A DNA stretch of 15,002 nt from an uncultured Gammaproteobacteria bacterium (GCA_929200175.1 CAKMYR010000016.1:1907-16908), one strand, 5' to 3'; counted from the first letter of the stretch, positions 6,598-13,642 are shown. Notes: generated by a model not told the origin, from the sequence alone. A program made the numbers and translations.

Positions 6598-7437
6598 TTA
6601 TTTCCAGTACAAATGCTCTCTAAGTTTTTTTGCTATTGGTTTTTCAGCTTCAATATTGCGTTTTACACCATCACCCATTGCTTTTTCTATCTTTTTAACA
6701 GCCCCTACTAATTGCCTTAATCCAGCAGGCTCAATAGATGCTGACTGATCAGAACCATACATGGCTCTGTTTAAAGTAATATGTCTTTCTAATGAAGTAA
6801 TTCCTAAAGCAGCAGCAGCATAAGAAACTGCTAATCCTACTTCATGACCACTATAACCAACATTACAATTAAATTTATTTCTTAAAGTATTAATCATATT
6901 AAGATTAGCATCTTCGTCTTTCATAGGATAAGTAGAAACTGTATGCATTAATTCAAAAGGACAATTTGCCTTTTTAAATATATCAAAAGCTGTTTGAATT
7001 TGTTTATAAGTTGTCATTCCTGTTGAAATAAATGTATGTTTTTTCTCACTAGCTATTGCTGTTAATAATTCTTCATCAACAATCATAGCTGATGCAACTT
7101 TATTGTATTTAAGATTAAATTGTCTTAAAAAATATTGCGAATTTATATCCCAGGCACTAGCGAACCATTCTATATTTTTCTCTTTACAATATTTATCAAT
7201 TTGTTTATATTCATCTATATTAAACTCAAGCCCTGTTTTTTGTTCACGCTGAGTTTTACCCCACGGACTTTCTCTTAAAGAATCTAAAAAATCTTGGGTA
7301 TATACTTTATTGATATCTCTTTTTTGAAATTTAACGGCGTTACAACCAGCCTCAACAGCCACATCAATCAACTCTTTACAAATTGACATATCGCCATTAT
7401 GATTAATTCCTATTTCTGCTATTATAAAAATTGACAT
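6598..7437 (-). CDS. NeuB-family PEP-condensing synthase (sialic-acid-synthase-like) lacking the SAF domain
   Basis: A 279-aa TIM-barrel synthase that condenses PEP with a sugar or sugar phosphate to a 3-deoxy-2-ulosonic acid. NeuB hallmarks: IAEIGINHNGD (6-16), VKFQKR (35-40), WFASAWD (91-97), STGM (138-141), HTVSTYP (165-171), GYSGHE (194-199) and ERHITLNR (217-224). The barrel ends at EKAMGDGVKR and the protein stops after EKPIAKKLREHLYWK, just where family members continue into the antifreeze-like SAF domain; usual length is about 340-350 aa. The next gene begins 1 nt after the stop, so no frameshifted SAF domain hides downstream. The SAF domain normally contributes to the sugar pocket, so the acceptor probably differs from N-acetylmannosamine (inference). 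The upstream phosphatase suggests a phosphorylated product, as in Kdo or Kdn synthesis. Confidence 0.88.
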   Translation of the reverse strand: MSIFIIAEIGINHNGDMSICKELIDVAVEAGCNAVKFQKRDINKVYTQDFLDSLRESPWGKTQREQKTGLEFNIDEYKQIDKYCKEKNIEWFASAWDINSQYFLRQFNLKYNKVASAMIVDEELLTAIASEKKHTFISTGMTTYKQIQTAFDIFKKANCPFELMHTVSTYPMKDEDANLNMINTLRNKFNCNVGYSGHEVGLAVSYAAAALGITSLERHITLNRAMYGSDQSASIEPAGLRQLVGAVKKIEKAMGDGVKRNIEAEKPIAKKLREHLYWK

Positions 7438-7439
7438 AT

Positions 7440-7949
7440 TTAATTTGATAAAATTTTAATAAAATCTAGTTTGAAAACATCTTCTAATAATTCTCTTACT
7501 ATCCCTTTTCCACCTTTAGTTTTTAACACTATATCGCAAATGTTTTTTATTTCTTGATGGCTATCGAAAGGGCAAACTTTATAACCACAAAAATTCATAG
7601 CTTGATAATCATTTACATCATTACCAACAAATAATATTCTGTCTTTATTATATCCATTATTGTTTATAATTTTTTTAAGATCTTTTAACTTATTTTTGCA
7701 ATTTTGGATTGCTGTTACTTTTAACTTTTTAGCACGAGCACTAACTACTTTATTTTTTTCTGTAGATAAAATAAAAGCTGGTTTTTTAATTTTTCTTAAA
7801 ATATCAAAAGCTAAACCATCTGCCCTACTACAACAAACAAATTCTTTATAGTCTTCGGATAAAAAAACCATATTATCAGTTAACACACCATCAAAATCAA
7901 AAATAAATGCATCAATATCATCTAATTTTAATGTTAATTTAGACTTCAT
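7440..7949 (-). CDS. KdsC-type HAD phosphatase (3-deoxy-ulosonate-phosphate phosphatase)
   Basis: A 169-aa capless HAD-superfamily phosphatase. Motif I is FDFDGVLTD (17-25; nucleophile D18 and acid/base D20), motif II LST (61-63), a conserved lysine around K85-K87, and motif III GNDVND (109-114). The C-terminal KGGKGIVREL matches the GGxGAxRE tail that closes the active site in KdsC and in the Kdn-9-phosphate/NeuNAc-9-phosphate phosphatases. It should remove the terminal phosphate from the ulosonic acid made by the next gene product, before CMP activation. The ATG overlaps the SIS gene by 11 bp (ATGAAGTCTAA) and the stop is 2 nt before the synthase start, so expression is probably coupled. 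Only the exact sugar is open. Confidence 0.87.
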   Translation of the reverse strand: MKSKLTLKLDDIDAFIFDFDGVLTDNMVFLSEDYKEFVCCSRADGLAFDILRKIKKPAFILSTEKNKVVSARAKKLKVTAIQNCKNKLKDLKKIINNNGYNKDRILFVGNDVNDYQAMNFCGYKVCPFDSHQEIKNICDIVLKTKGGKGIVRELLEDVFKLDFIKILSN

Positions 7950-8544
7950 CGCTAATATGCAAGTAATTTGCTTTTAATAATAATTGCTCAATATACTCTA
8001 CTAATGCATGTCCTGCTAAAATATGACATTCTTGTATTCTTGCAGTTTCATTACTAGGAACAATAAAAGCTTTATCACAAAAGTTAATAGCCTTACCTCC
8101 TTTTGAGCCTAAAAAACCAAATACTTTAATTCCCATATCTTTTGCAGCTTTCATTGCTAATATTACATTTTCTGAATTTCCTGATGTGGTAATTCCAAGT
8201 AGACAATCTCCTTTTTTACCAAGAGATTTGATTACTCTTTCATAAATTTTTTGGTAGCCAAAATCATTACCACAAGCAGTAATAGTTGAAGTATCTTGAG
8301 CAAGAGAAATAGCTGGAATGCCTTGCCTATTACAATTTGGCTTAAGACGAATTAACATCTCTGCAACCAAGTGCTGAGCATCAGCAGCAGAGCCGCCATT
8401 ACCACACAGCATTATTTTATTTCCTTCTTTAATAGAATTGCTAATTTCAATACCTATTTTTTCAATTATATTGGGTAAATCTGTAGCTATGATTTTATTA
8501 TTTAAACTTATAGAATCCTTAAAGGCTTGTGATATGTTTTTCAA
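7939..8544 (-). CDS. gmhA: SIS-domain sugar phosphate isomerase, GmhA (phosphoheptose isomerase)-like, TTG start
   Basis: A 201-aa single SIS-domain protein without CBS domains, the length of GmhA. It carries LCGNGGSAADAQHLVAE (46-62), GITTSGNSENV (117-127, phosphate-binding loop) and RIQECHILAGHALVEYIE. H58, E62, Q171 and H179 correspond to the zinc and catalytic residues known for E. coli GmhA (H61, E65, Q172, H180), so an active isomerase is likely. GmhA converts sedoheptulose 7-phosphate to a heptose 7-phosphate. In this gene order it could instead supply the aldose phosphate to the NeuB-like synthase, as single-domain arabinose-5-phosphate isomerases do. The start codon is TTG (8544-8542), directly preceded in frame by TAA, so no longer form exists; ATT is the only adjacent alternative in another frame. 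No Shine-Dalgarno is seen. Confidence 0.84.
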   Translation of the reverse strand: MKNISQAFKDSISLNNKIIATDLPNIIEKIGIEISNSIKEGNKIMLCGNGGSAADAQHLVAEMLIRLKPNCNRQGIPAISLAQDTSTITACGNDFGYQKIYERVIKSLGKKGDCLLGITTSGNSENVILAMKAAKDMGIKVFGFLGSKGGKAINFCDKAFIVPSNETARIQECHILAGHALVEYIEQLLLKANYLHISDEV

Positions 8545-8576
8545 TTACAAAATATTTGTTTAATAAAGTATCTTAG

Positions 8577-8582
8577 ATTATA
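8577..8582 (-). promoter_or_regulatory. Candidate sigma-70 -10 box (TATAAT) upstream of the gmhA-like gene
   Basis: A consensus TATAAT on the minus strand in the 92-bp gap between gmd and the SIS gene, about 33 nt before the TTG start. I see no good -35 hexamer at 16-18 nt. An 11-bp perfect dyad (TGCTATTAGCA, 8593-8603) sits where a -35 element or operator would be. It could start a separate transcript for the ulosonic-acid operon. In AT-rich DNA a chance match is quite possible. Confidence 0.4.
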
Positions 8583-8636
8583 CTTAAATTATTGCTATTA
8601 GCAGAACCAACTAGTCCATTTATATCCCGCTACTAT

Positions 8637-9713
8637 CTATTTATTATTTTTATTTTTCTTTAGTAAAATATCCTGTTCGGCAAGATTGATATCATTTTCC
8701 ATCATATCATCAACAATTTCTTTAAGTGTTGTTTTCGGAATCCATCCTAATTTATCTTTAGCTTTAGTTATATCTCCTAATAAAGTCTCTACTTCATTTG
8801 GACGAAAATAACGTTTACTAATTTTAACTATTAATTTACCAGTTTTCTTATCATAACCTTTTTCATTTAATCCCTTACCCTTCCAAACCATAGTGTTTCC
8901 TAAATAACTCCAGGCAAGATTGATAAAATCACGCACAGAATATTGGACTCCTGTTGCGATACAAAAATCATCAGGTTCATCTTGTTGTAACATTAGCCAT
9001 TGCATTTCTACATAATCTTTGGCATGTCCCCAATCGCGCTTAGCATCAATATTTCCAAGATAAATTACATCTTGTAATCCTAACGAAATACGAGCTAATC
9101 CCATGGTTATTTTTCTAGTAACAAAAGTTTCGCCTCTTGTAGGAGATTCATGATTAAATAAAATACCATTACAGGCATAAATACCATAAGCTTCACGATA
9201 ATTAACACTAATCCAATATGCATAAAGCTTTGCTGTAGCATATGGAGATCGTGGATAAAAAGGAGTATTTTCGCTTTGTGGAATTTGGGCTACTTTACCA
9301 TACAATTCAGAAGTAGAGGCTTGATAATAACGCGTCTTTTTTTCTAAGTTTAAAATACGAATAGCTTCTAAAATTCTAAGAGCTCCTATCCCAACTGCAT
9401 CAGCTGTATATTCTGGAGTTTCAAAAGAGACAGCAACATGAGATTGTGCTCCAAGATTATAAATTTCATCAGGTTGAATTTCTTGGATAACACGCAATAA
9501 ACTCATAGAATCAGATAAATCACCATAATGAAGTACAAAATTTGCTTGTTTTTCGTTTGTATCTTGATATATATGATCAATCCGTGCAGTATTAAAAGAA
9601 GAAGATCGCCTTTTAATGCCATGAACCTCATAACCCTTATTTAGTAAAAAATCTGCTAAATAAGCCCCATCTTGACCAGTAATTCCAGTTATTAACGCTA
9701 TTTTTTTTGCCAT
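8637..9713 (-). CDS. gmd: GDP-mannose 4,6-dehydratase
   Basis: A 358-aa full-length extended SDR. It has the Gmd-specific cofactor loop TGITGQDGAYLADFLL (9-24), GIKRRSSSFNTARIDHIY (32-49, NADP-binding), GDLSD (64-68), NLGAQSHVAVSFETPEYTA (86-104), the catalytic STSELYGK (133-140; T134, E136), Y158-x3-K162 (YATAK) and NHESPTRGETFVTR (187-200). It converts GDP-D-mannose to GDP-4-keto-6-deoxy-D-mannose in the cytoplasm, the branch point to GDP-L-fucose, GDP-D-rhamnose, perosamine and related sugars. No Fcl, Rmd or Per partner is present in the window. It lies 71 nt after manC, which makes its substrate, and has its own candidate extended -10 promoter. Identification is secure. Confidence 0.97.
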   Translation of the reverse strand: MAKKIALITGITGQDGAYLADFLLNKGYEVHGIKRRSSSFNTARIDHIYQDTNEKQANFVLHYGDLSDSMSLLRVIQEIQPDEIYNLGAQSHVAVSFETPEYTADAVGIGALRILEAIRILNLEKKTRYYQASTSELYGKVAQIPQSENTPFYPRSPYATAKLYAYWISVNYREAYGIYACNGILFNHESPTRGETFVTRKITMGLARISLGLQDVIYLGNIDAKRDWGHAKDYVEMQWLMLQQDEPDDFCIATGVQYSVRDFINLAWSYLGNTMVWKGKGLNEKGYDKKTGKLIVKISKRYFRPNEVETLLGDITKAKDKLGWIPKTTLKEIVDDMMENDINLAEQDILLKKNKNNK

Positions 9714-9743
9714 AGTAATGTCTTAAGATTTAATTTGATTAGA

Positions 9744-9752
9744 ATTATACCA
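9744..9752 (-). promoter_or_regulatory. Candidate extended -10 promoter for gmd
   Basis: TGGTATAAT on the minus strand (TGn plus consensus TATAAT), about 31 nt before the gmd ATG and within the 71-bp manC-gmd gap. Extended -10 promoters can work without a good -35, and none is obvious here. An AT-only inverted repeat (TTAATT-AAAAA-AATTAA, about 9754-9770) lies just upstream on the transcript side of manC and could be a weak hairpin. Confidence 0.45.
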
Positions 9753-9784
9753 ATTAATTTTTTTAATTAAGATGTTTGATTTAA

Positions 9785-11209
9785 CTACTTTATCTTGTCT
9801 CTGCCATAAATATCTTCAAATCTTATAATATCATCTTCACCTAAATAAGTACCACTTTGTACCTCAACAATTTCTAGTGGTTTATTAGTATTATTTTGGA
9901 TAGAGTGCTTAACCCCAATTGGTATCTTGCTAGTTTGCCCTTTTTTTAAAGTAATTAAATCCTCGCCATTAATTATAGTAGCCACTCCTTTTACTACTAC
10001 CCAATATTCTGTGCGTTTTTTATGCATCTGTAAAGATAATTTAGCTTTTGGATTAACATGTAATATTTTTACTTGAAAATTTTCTCCTTCACTAATACAG
10101 TCATACCAGCCCCAGGGACGATAAAATTTACTGTTGTAACGACGCTCGTCCATTTTTGAATCTTTTAATTTTTTAACTATATCTTTTACTTTTTGAGCAT
10201 TATCTTTAGTCAATATTAATGTTGCATTAGAAGTGGCTACAACTATTAAATCTTTAACTCCAACAGCCGCTATTACATGATTGTTTGCATTTATATAAGT
10301 GTTATTAGTATTTTCAATAATTACATTACCTTTAATAACATTTTTATTATTATCTTTTTTCCCAATGTCATATAAAGATTTCCATGAACCAACATCATTC
10401 CATTTAACTTTAAGGGGAACTACTACAGAATTTTGGCTTTTTTCCATTAATTCATAATCAATAGAATTACTTTTTGATAATGCAAATGATTTTTCTTCTA
10501 GGCGGATAAAATCTAAATCTAAGCTAGCATTTTTAACAGAATCTTTAATAAATTTAACAGTATCTTTAGCATAATTTTGCATTTCATTAACTACATTTGT
10601 TGCTTTAAACATAAACATTCCGCTATTCCATAAATGACTATTTTGTTCAAAATATAATTTAGCATTTTTCAAATTTGGCTTTTCAACAAAAGACTCAATT
10701 TTATAAGCACCATTTTTAAACTCTTTAGCTGGTTTAATATATCCATAGCCAGTATTAGCATCAGTTGGTTCTACTCCAAATGTTACTAACTTATCAAGCA
10801 GAGCTTGTTTATTTGCGGTTTTAATGGCTTGATGAAATACTAAAGAATCACCTTCAATAATATGATCTGCTGCCAAAATTAATAATACTGCATCAGATAA
10901 TTTTTCAAGAGCTATAAATGCCGCTGCTAAAATAGCAGGAGCTGTATTTCTAGCAACAGGCTCTAGTAATATAGTTGGGTTTTTAACATTTATTTCTCTG
11001 CACTGCTCTGCTACTAAAAATCTATGGTTAACATTACATACAATAATTGGACTTAAAAAATTATCTAATCCTTTTAAACGCAAGATAGTCTCTTGTAACA
11101 TAGTATTATCATTAACTAGAGATAAATATTGTTTTGGTTTTTGTTCACTAGATAATGGCCAAAGACGAGTTCCTGAACCGCCTGATAAAATGACTGGAAT
11201 TATTTTCAT
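9785..11209 (-). CDS. manC: Bifunctional mannose-1-phosphate guanylyltransferase / mannose-6-phosphate isomerase
   Basis: A 474-aa two-domain ManC/CpsB-type enzyme of normal length. The N-terminal nucleotidyltransferase has LSGGSGTRLWPLSSEQKPKQ (8-27), LAADH (112-116), FVEKP (174-178, the conserved FVEKP active-site loop) and WNDVGSW (270-276). A beta-helix linker follows. The C-terminal cupin domain (about 355-474) has RPWGWYD (364-370) and metal-binding QMHKKRTEYW (394-403; H396, E401). It makes GDP-mannose from mannose-1-phosphate and GTP, and can also interconvert fructose-6-phosphate and mannose-6-phosphate. A phosphomannomutase (ManB) is not in the window and must be supplied elsewhere. 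It sits 43 nt downstream of the Fe-ADH gene and feeds Gmd. No Shine-Dalgarno is seen. Confidence 0.96.
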   Translation of the reverse strand: MKIIPVILSGGSGTRLWPLSSEQKPKQYLSLVNDNTMLQETILRLKGLDNFLSPIIVCNVNHRFLVAEQCREINVKNPTILLEPVARNTAPAILAAAFIALEKLSDAVLLILAADHIIEGDSLVFHQAIKTANKQALLDKLVTFGVEPTDANTGYGYIKPAKEFKNGAYKIESFVEKPNLKNAKLYFEQNSHLWNSGMFMFKATNVVNEMQNYAKDTVKFIKDSVKNASLDLDFIRLEEKSFALSKSNSIDYELMEKSQNSVVVPLKVKWNDVGSWKSLYDIGKKDNNKNVIKGNVIIENTNNTYINANNHVIAAVGVKDLIVVATSNATLILTKDNAQKVKDIVKKLKDSKMDERRYNSKFYRPWGWYDCISEGENFQVKILHVNPKAKLSLQMHKKRTEYWVVVKGVATIINGEDLITLKKGQTSKIPIGVKHSIQNNTNKPLEIVEVQSGTYLGEDDIIRFEDIYGRDKIK

Positions 11210-11252
11210 AATATGATATATTTTTAGTTAAAATTTTTTATTTAAGTTTAAG

Positions 11253-12341
11253 TTAATTAAAATATGAAGTCTTTATAAGACTATTTTGCATTCTTTCGTT
11301 ATTGCTTAATAAAGCTAAAATTTCACTTAATTCTTGCTCACTTACCCCATAGTCAATAAATTGAGTTGAGACTCCTAATTCTTTAAATAAAGCTCTTAGT
11401 TTATTAGAGCTTAAATCGCCAAATATTTCTTTTAAGGCATTATCTATAAAATCATACTTACCAATAATGCTATCAATTAACATAGGCAAAGTAAAACTAC
11501 AAGCAATACCATGACTTAATGCTTTATTAATTGTAATATGATAACTCATAGAATGGGCAATAGCTGTCTTAGTATTTGAAAAAGCAAATCCGGCGTACAT
11601 ACAAGCCATCATAATATTACTTCTATATTCTATGTTTTTTAGATCATTTGCTAATTTAGCTAAATTGGCCATAATTAACCTTGCCGATCTAATAGCAAAT
11701 TCTATAGTAATAGGACTACAATTTTTATTCCAAATTGATTCTAGCGCATGAGAAAGCGTATCAAGCCCAGTTTGGATTGTTATATTTTTGGGAAGTGATA
11801 AAGTTAAAACTGGATCATAAATAGCTAATTCGCAATATAAATCTGGCAAATCAAGTGAATATTTTTTTTGTTCTTGCATATCCCATATAGTTGCAGTACT
11901 AGTAATTTCACTACCTGTTCCTGCTGTAGTAGGAATTAAGATTTTAGGAATTAATTTATAAGATTTTTTTGCTATTTTAGCTTTAGTAATATCAGCAACA
12001 AATTGATAATCTTTACTATCATTATAAACAGAAATAAATTTTGCAGAGTCTAATACACTCCCTCCTCCTATCGCTACAATAAGCTCAAAATCTATTTTTT
12101 TTACTTCGTCATAAATAATTTTTAAATCTTTAAATTCTGGATTAGTTTTAATATTTGATACAATTCCTACTAAATTTTTGGTTAATGAATTTATTTCTTC
12201 TAATAACCCTCTTTTAATAAAGCCTGAAGAAGTAATTAATAATGTTTTTCTGTTTTTAATGTACTTATTAATATTTTTAAATTCATTTTTACCGTAAATT
12301 ATTTTTACTGGCATTAAGTAAGAAAAATTATTTAAATTCAT
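11253..12341 (-). CDS. Iron-containing (group III) alcohol dehydrogenase, likely phosphonoacetaldehyde reductase
   Basis: A 362-aa Fe-ADH family protein. It has NAD(P)-binding GGGSVLD (92-98), PTTAGTGSE (137-145) and the metal ligands D194, H198 (GLDTLSHALE), H263 (AIAHSMSYH) and H277 (ALSHGIA), all intact. Its ATG lies inside the end of the phosphonopyruvate decarboxylase gene (14-bp overlap). This argues that it uses the decarboxylase product: reduction of phosphonoacetaldehyde to 2-hydroxyethylphosphonate, as known for PhpC-type enzymes. Alternatives are sulfoacetaldehyde reduction, if the decarboxylase acts on sulfopyruvate, or oxidation of a Kdo-like sugar at C8, as done by the Fe-ADH-fold KdnB of Shewanella. 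Family certain; substrate inferred from the neighbour. Confidence 0.88.
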   Translation of the reverse strand: MNLNNFSYLMPVKIIYGKNEFKNINKYIKNRKTLLITSSGFIKRGLLEEINSLTKNLVGIVSNIKTNPEFKDLKIIYDEVKKIDFELIVAIGGGSVLDSAKFISVYNDSKDYQFVADITKAKIAKKSYKLIPKILIPTTAGTGSEITSTATIWDMQEQKKYSLDLPDLYCELAIYDPVLTLSLPKNITIQTGLDTLSHALESIWNKNCSPITIEFAIRSARLIMANLAKLANDLKNIEYRSNIMMACMYAGFAFSNTKTAIAHSMSYHITINKALSHGIACSFTLPMLIDSIIGKYDFIDNALKEIFGDLSSNKLRALFKELGVSTQFIDYGVSEQELSEILALLSNNERMQNSLIKTSYFN

Positions 12342-13392
12342 TTGTTTTTAATATTTTTAATGGCGGGCGTTCACATTGTTCATCATACGAGCATTTAACA
12401 TGGATAAAATTAGTTTTTGTATTTATTTTATCTAAAACTAAATTAAAAGATTTTAAATCATCAACATAAAACACATTTTCAATATTAGAATTTTTTGCTA
12501 TGCCAATATAATTTAGATGATTTTGATAACTATTTTGCCCGCCAGTGCTTTTATTTGATTCATTATCAAAAACAATATAAGTTAAATTTATTTGCTTGGC
12601 ATAACGACCAACATTAGTTAGTCCTCCCATATGCATTACAAACTCAGCATCGCCACCACAAACTATAACTTTTTTCCCAGCTTTAGCAGCACCTAATCCT
12701 AAACTTAATGCTCCTCCCATATTGCCTGCCATATAAAAATTATTTGTATCAGGCATAAAGTTATACATTTCTCTTGCTAGATTACCAGTTGTTCCTATAA
12801 ATAAAATATCTTGATTATTAAATTTAATATTTAATTTTTTTAAAAATGTGATTCTAGAAATATATAAAGATAAATCTAATTTATGTTCTTGTAAAAGCTC
12901 AACTTTAGAAAAGGTTTGTTTTTCAAGAATACAAATTAAATTATCACTATTACATTTATCAAGCTGATCTACTGCAATTGATATATCATTTTTATTTAAA
13001 ATTTCATACTTATAGCCATATGCATTTATCAAATCTGGCAACATTGTAGCTAAATGTTTATGTTGGATTTCGCTATCTCCTTTATTGTATGACCTCCAGC
13101 TAACTAAAATAGGAAATCTTACCTCATAAGGATTTAATAAACTGGTAATACAACTGCCCATATTAGTTAAACCAGAAGATTGTATAATTACTAAGGGTTT
13201 TTTACCAGACATCTTTATTCCTGCTGCAATAGAGCAAGCAACTGCCTCGCTTGCACATGGAATATATTCAATTAATTCAATGTTATTAATAGCTGAATTA
13301 ATAACATTTTTAGCAAAACTACAAGGAACAACACATAAATGAGTGTATCTGGTTTTACAGATTTTGATTATAAAATCATTAGTATCTAACAT
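12328..13392 (-). CDS. aepY: Phosphonopyruvate decarboxylase (ThDP-dependent)
   Basis: A 354-aa thiamine-diphosphate enzyme in one chain, pyrimidine-binding then pyrophosphate-binding domain. The N-terminal VPCSF (22-26) matches the GVPCSF/GVPDS start of phosphonopyruvate decarboxylases. CASEAVACSIAAG (46-58) supplies the ThDP-activating E49, and MGSCITSLLNPYEVRFPIL (78-96) is typical of the family. The ThDP/Mg motif is GGDAEFVMHMGGL (246-258) with N277-E278-S279 and STGGQ (282-286), close to the family's GDG...N..STGGQ pattern. It converts phosphonopyruvate to phosphonoacetaldehyde, which pulls the unfavourable PEP mutase reaction. Sulfopyruvate decarboxylase is the main alternative. PEP mutase is not in the window. 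It is the first gene of the minus-strand run, with a candidate promoter about 50 nt upstream and no Shine-Dalgarno. Confidence 0.85.
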   Translation of the reverse strand: MLDTNDFIIKICKTRYTHLCVVPCSFAKNVINSAINNIELIEYIPCASEAVACSIAAGIKMSGKKPLVIIQSSGLTNMGSCITSLLNPYEVRFPILVSWRSYNKGDSEIQHKHLATMLPDLINAYGYKYEILNKNDISIAVDQLDKCNSDNLICILEKQTFSKVELLQEHKLDLSLYISRITFLKKLNIKFNNQDILFIGTTGNLAREMYNFMPDTNNFYMAGNMGGALSLGLGAAKAGKKVIVCGGDAEFVMHMGGLTNVGRYAKQINLTYIVFDNESNKSTGGQNSYQNHLNYIGIAKNSNIENVFYVDDLKSFNLVLDKINTKTNFIHVKCSYDEQCERPPLKILKTNEFK

Positions 13393-13445
13393 TTATTAAC
13401 TGAATTTTTGCCTAGCTTAAGAAATCATTACAAAAGTAAATTTTT

Positions 13446-13477
13446 ATTATATAAGAAATCAAAAAATAAATTATCAA
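13446..13477 (-). promoter_or_regulatory. Candidate sigma-70 promoter for the aepY-led operon
   Basis: On the minus strand TTGATA (13477-13472) is followed after 18 nt by TATATA (13453-13448), or after 20 nt by TATAAT (13451-13446). Transcription would start near 13440, about 48 nt before the aepY ATG. The match is good, but the surrounding AT content raises the chance of coincidence. Confidence 0.45.
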
Positions 13478-13561
13478 AAAGACATCTAACAAATAAAAAA
13501 CAACTTATTTTAAAAATATCAATTGTACTAGATGATATCAGTTAGAAAAACATTTAAATCA

Positions 13562-13577
13562 TATCTTATATAAGATA
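13562..13577. repeat. Perfect 16-bp palindrome, possible operator
   Basis: TATCTTATATAAGATA reads identically on both strands. It lies about 65 bp before the plus-strand transferase start and about 170 bp from the aepY start. A dyad of this length in a divergent promoter region is what a dimeric regulator would bind. The A/T-rich composition makes chance palindromes more common here, so this is only a candidate. Confidence 0.4.
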
Positions 13578-13642
13578 AAATTTATTCTATTTTTTAAAAA
13601 ATGTTATTACTTAGATTGTTTACTCTATAAAAAATTAAATTA

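Larger units (their letters stand above)
13393..13642. other. Divergent intergenic region (250 bp, AT-rich)
   Basis: This is the only sizeable non-coding stretch, separating the divergent operons. No ORF of note or RNA gene is seen. It holds the aepY promoter candidate, a 10-bp direct repeat (TAAGAAATCA at 13418-13427 and 13452-13461), a perfect 8-bp dyad TGATATCA (13533-13540) inside an imperfect 18-bp palindrome, a perfect 16-bp palindrome (13562-13577), and a 14-bp A/T palindrome (13589-13602). A plus-strand -10-like TATAAA occurs at about 13626, without a convincing -35. Confidence 0.6.

Noticed and set aside
6530..6748. Plus-strand ORF of 72 codons with a hydrophobic look
   Set aside because: It is antisense to the TIM-barrel and NeuB genes; the hydrophobicity follows from reading AT-rich coding DNA backwards.
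7660..7851. Plus-strand ORF of 63 codons rich in Phe and Leu
   Set aside because: It is antisense to the KdsC-type phosphatase, whose motifs cover the same bases.
8584..8636. Rho-independent terminator after gmd
   Set aside because: No GC-rich hairpin followed by a T-run is present; the only dyad (TGCTATTAGCA) has a one-base centre and no T-tract.
8625..8640. Possible ops/JUMPstart-like element (GTAGCG on the minus strand) after gmd
   Set aside because: Only six bases match the core, it lies downstream of gmd and upstream of the TATAAT rather than in a leader, and the rest of the JUMPstart sequence is missing.
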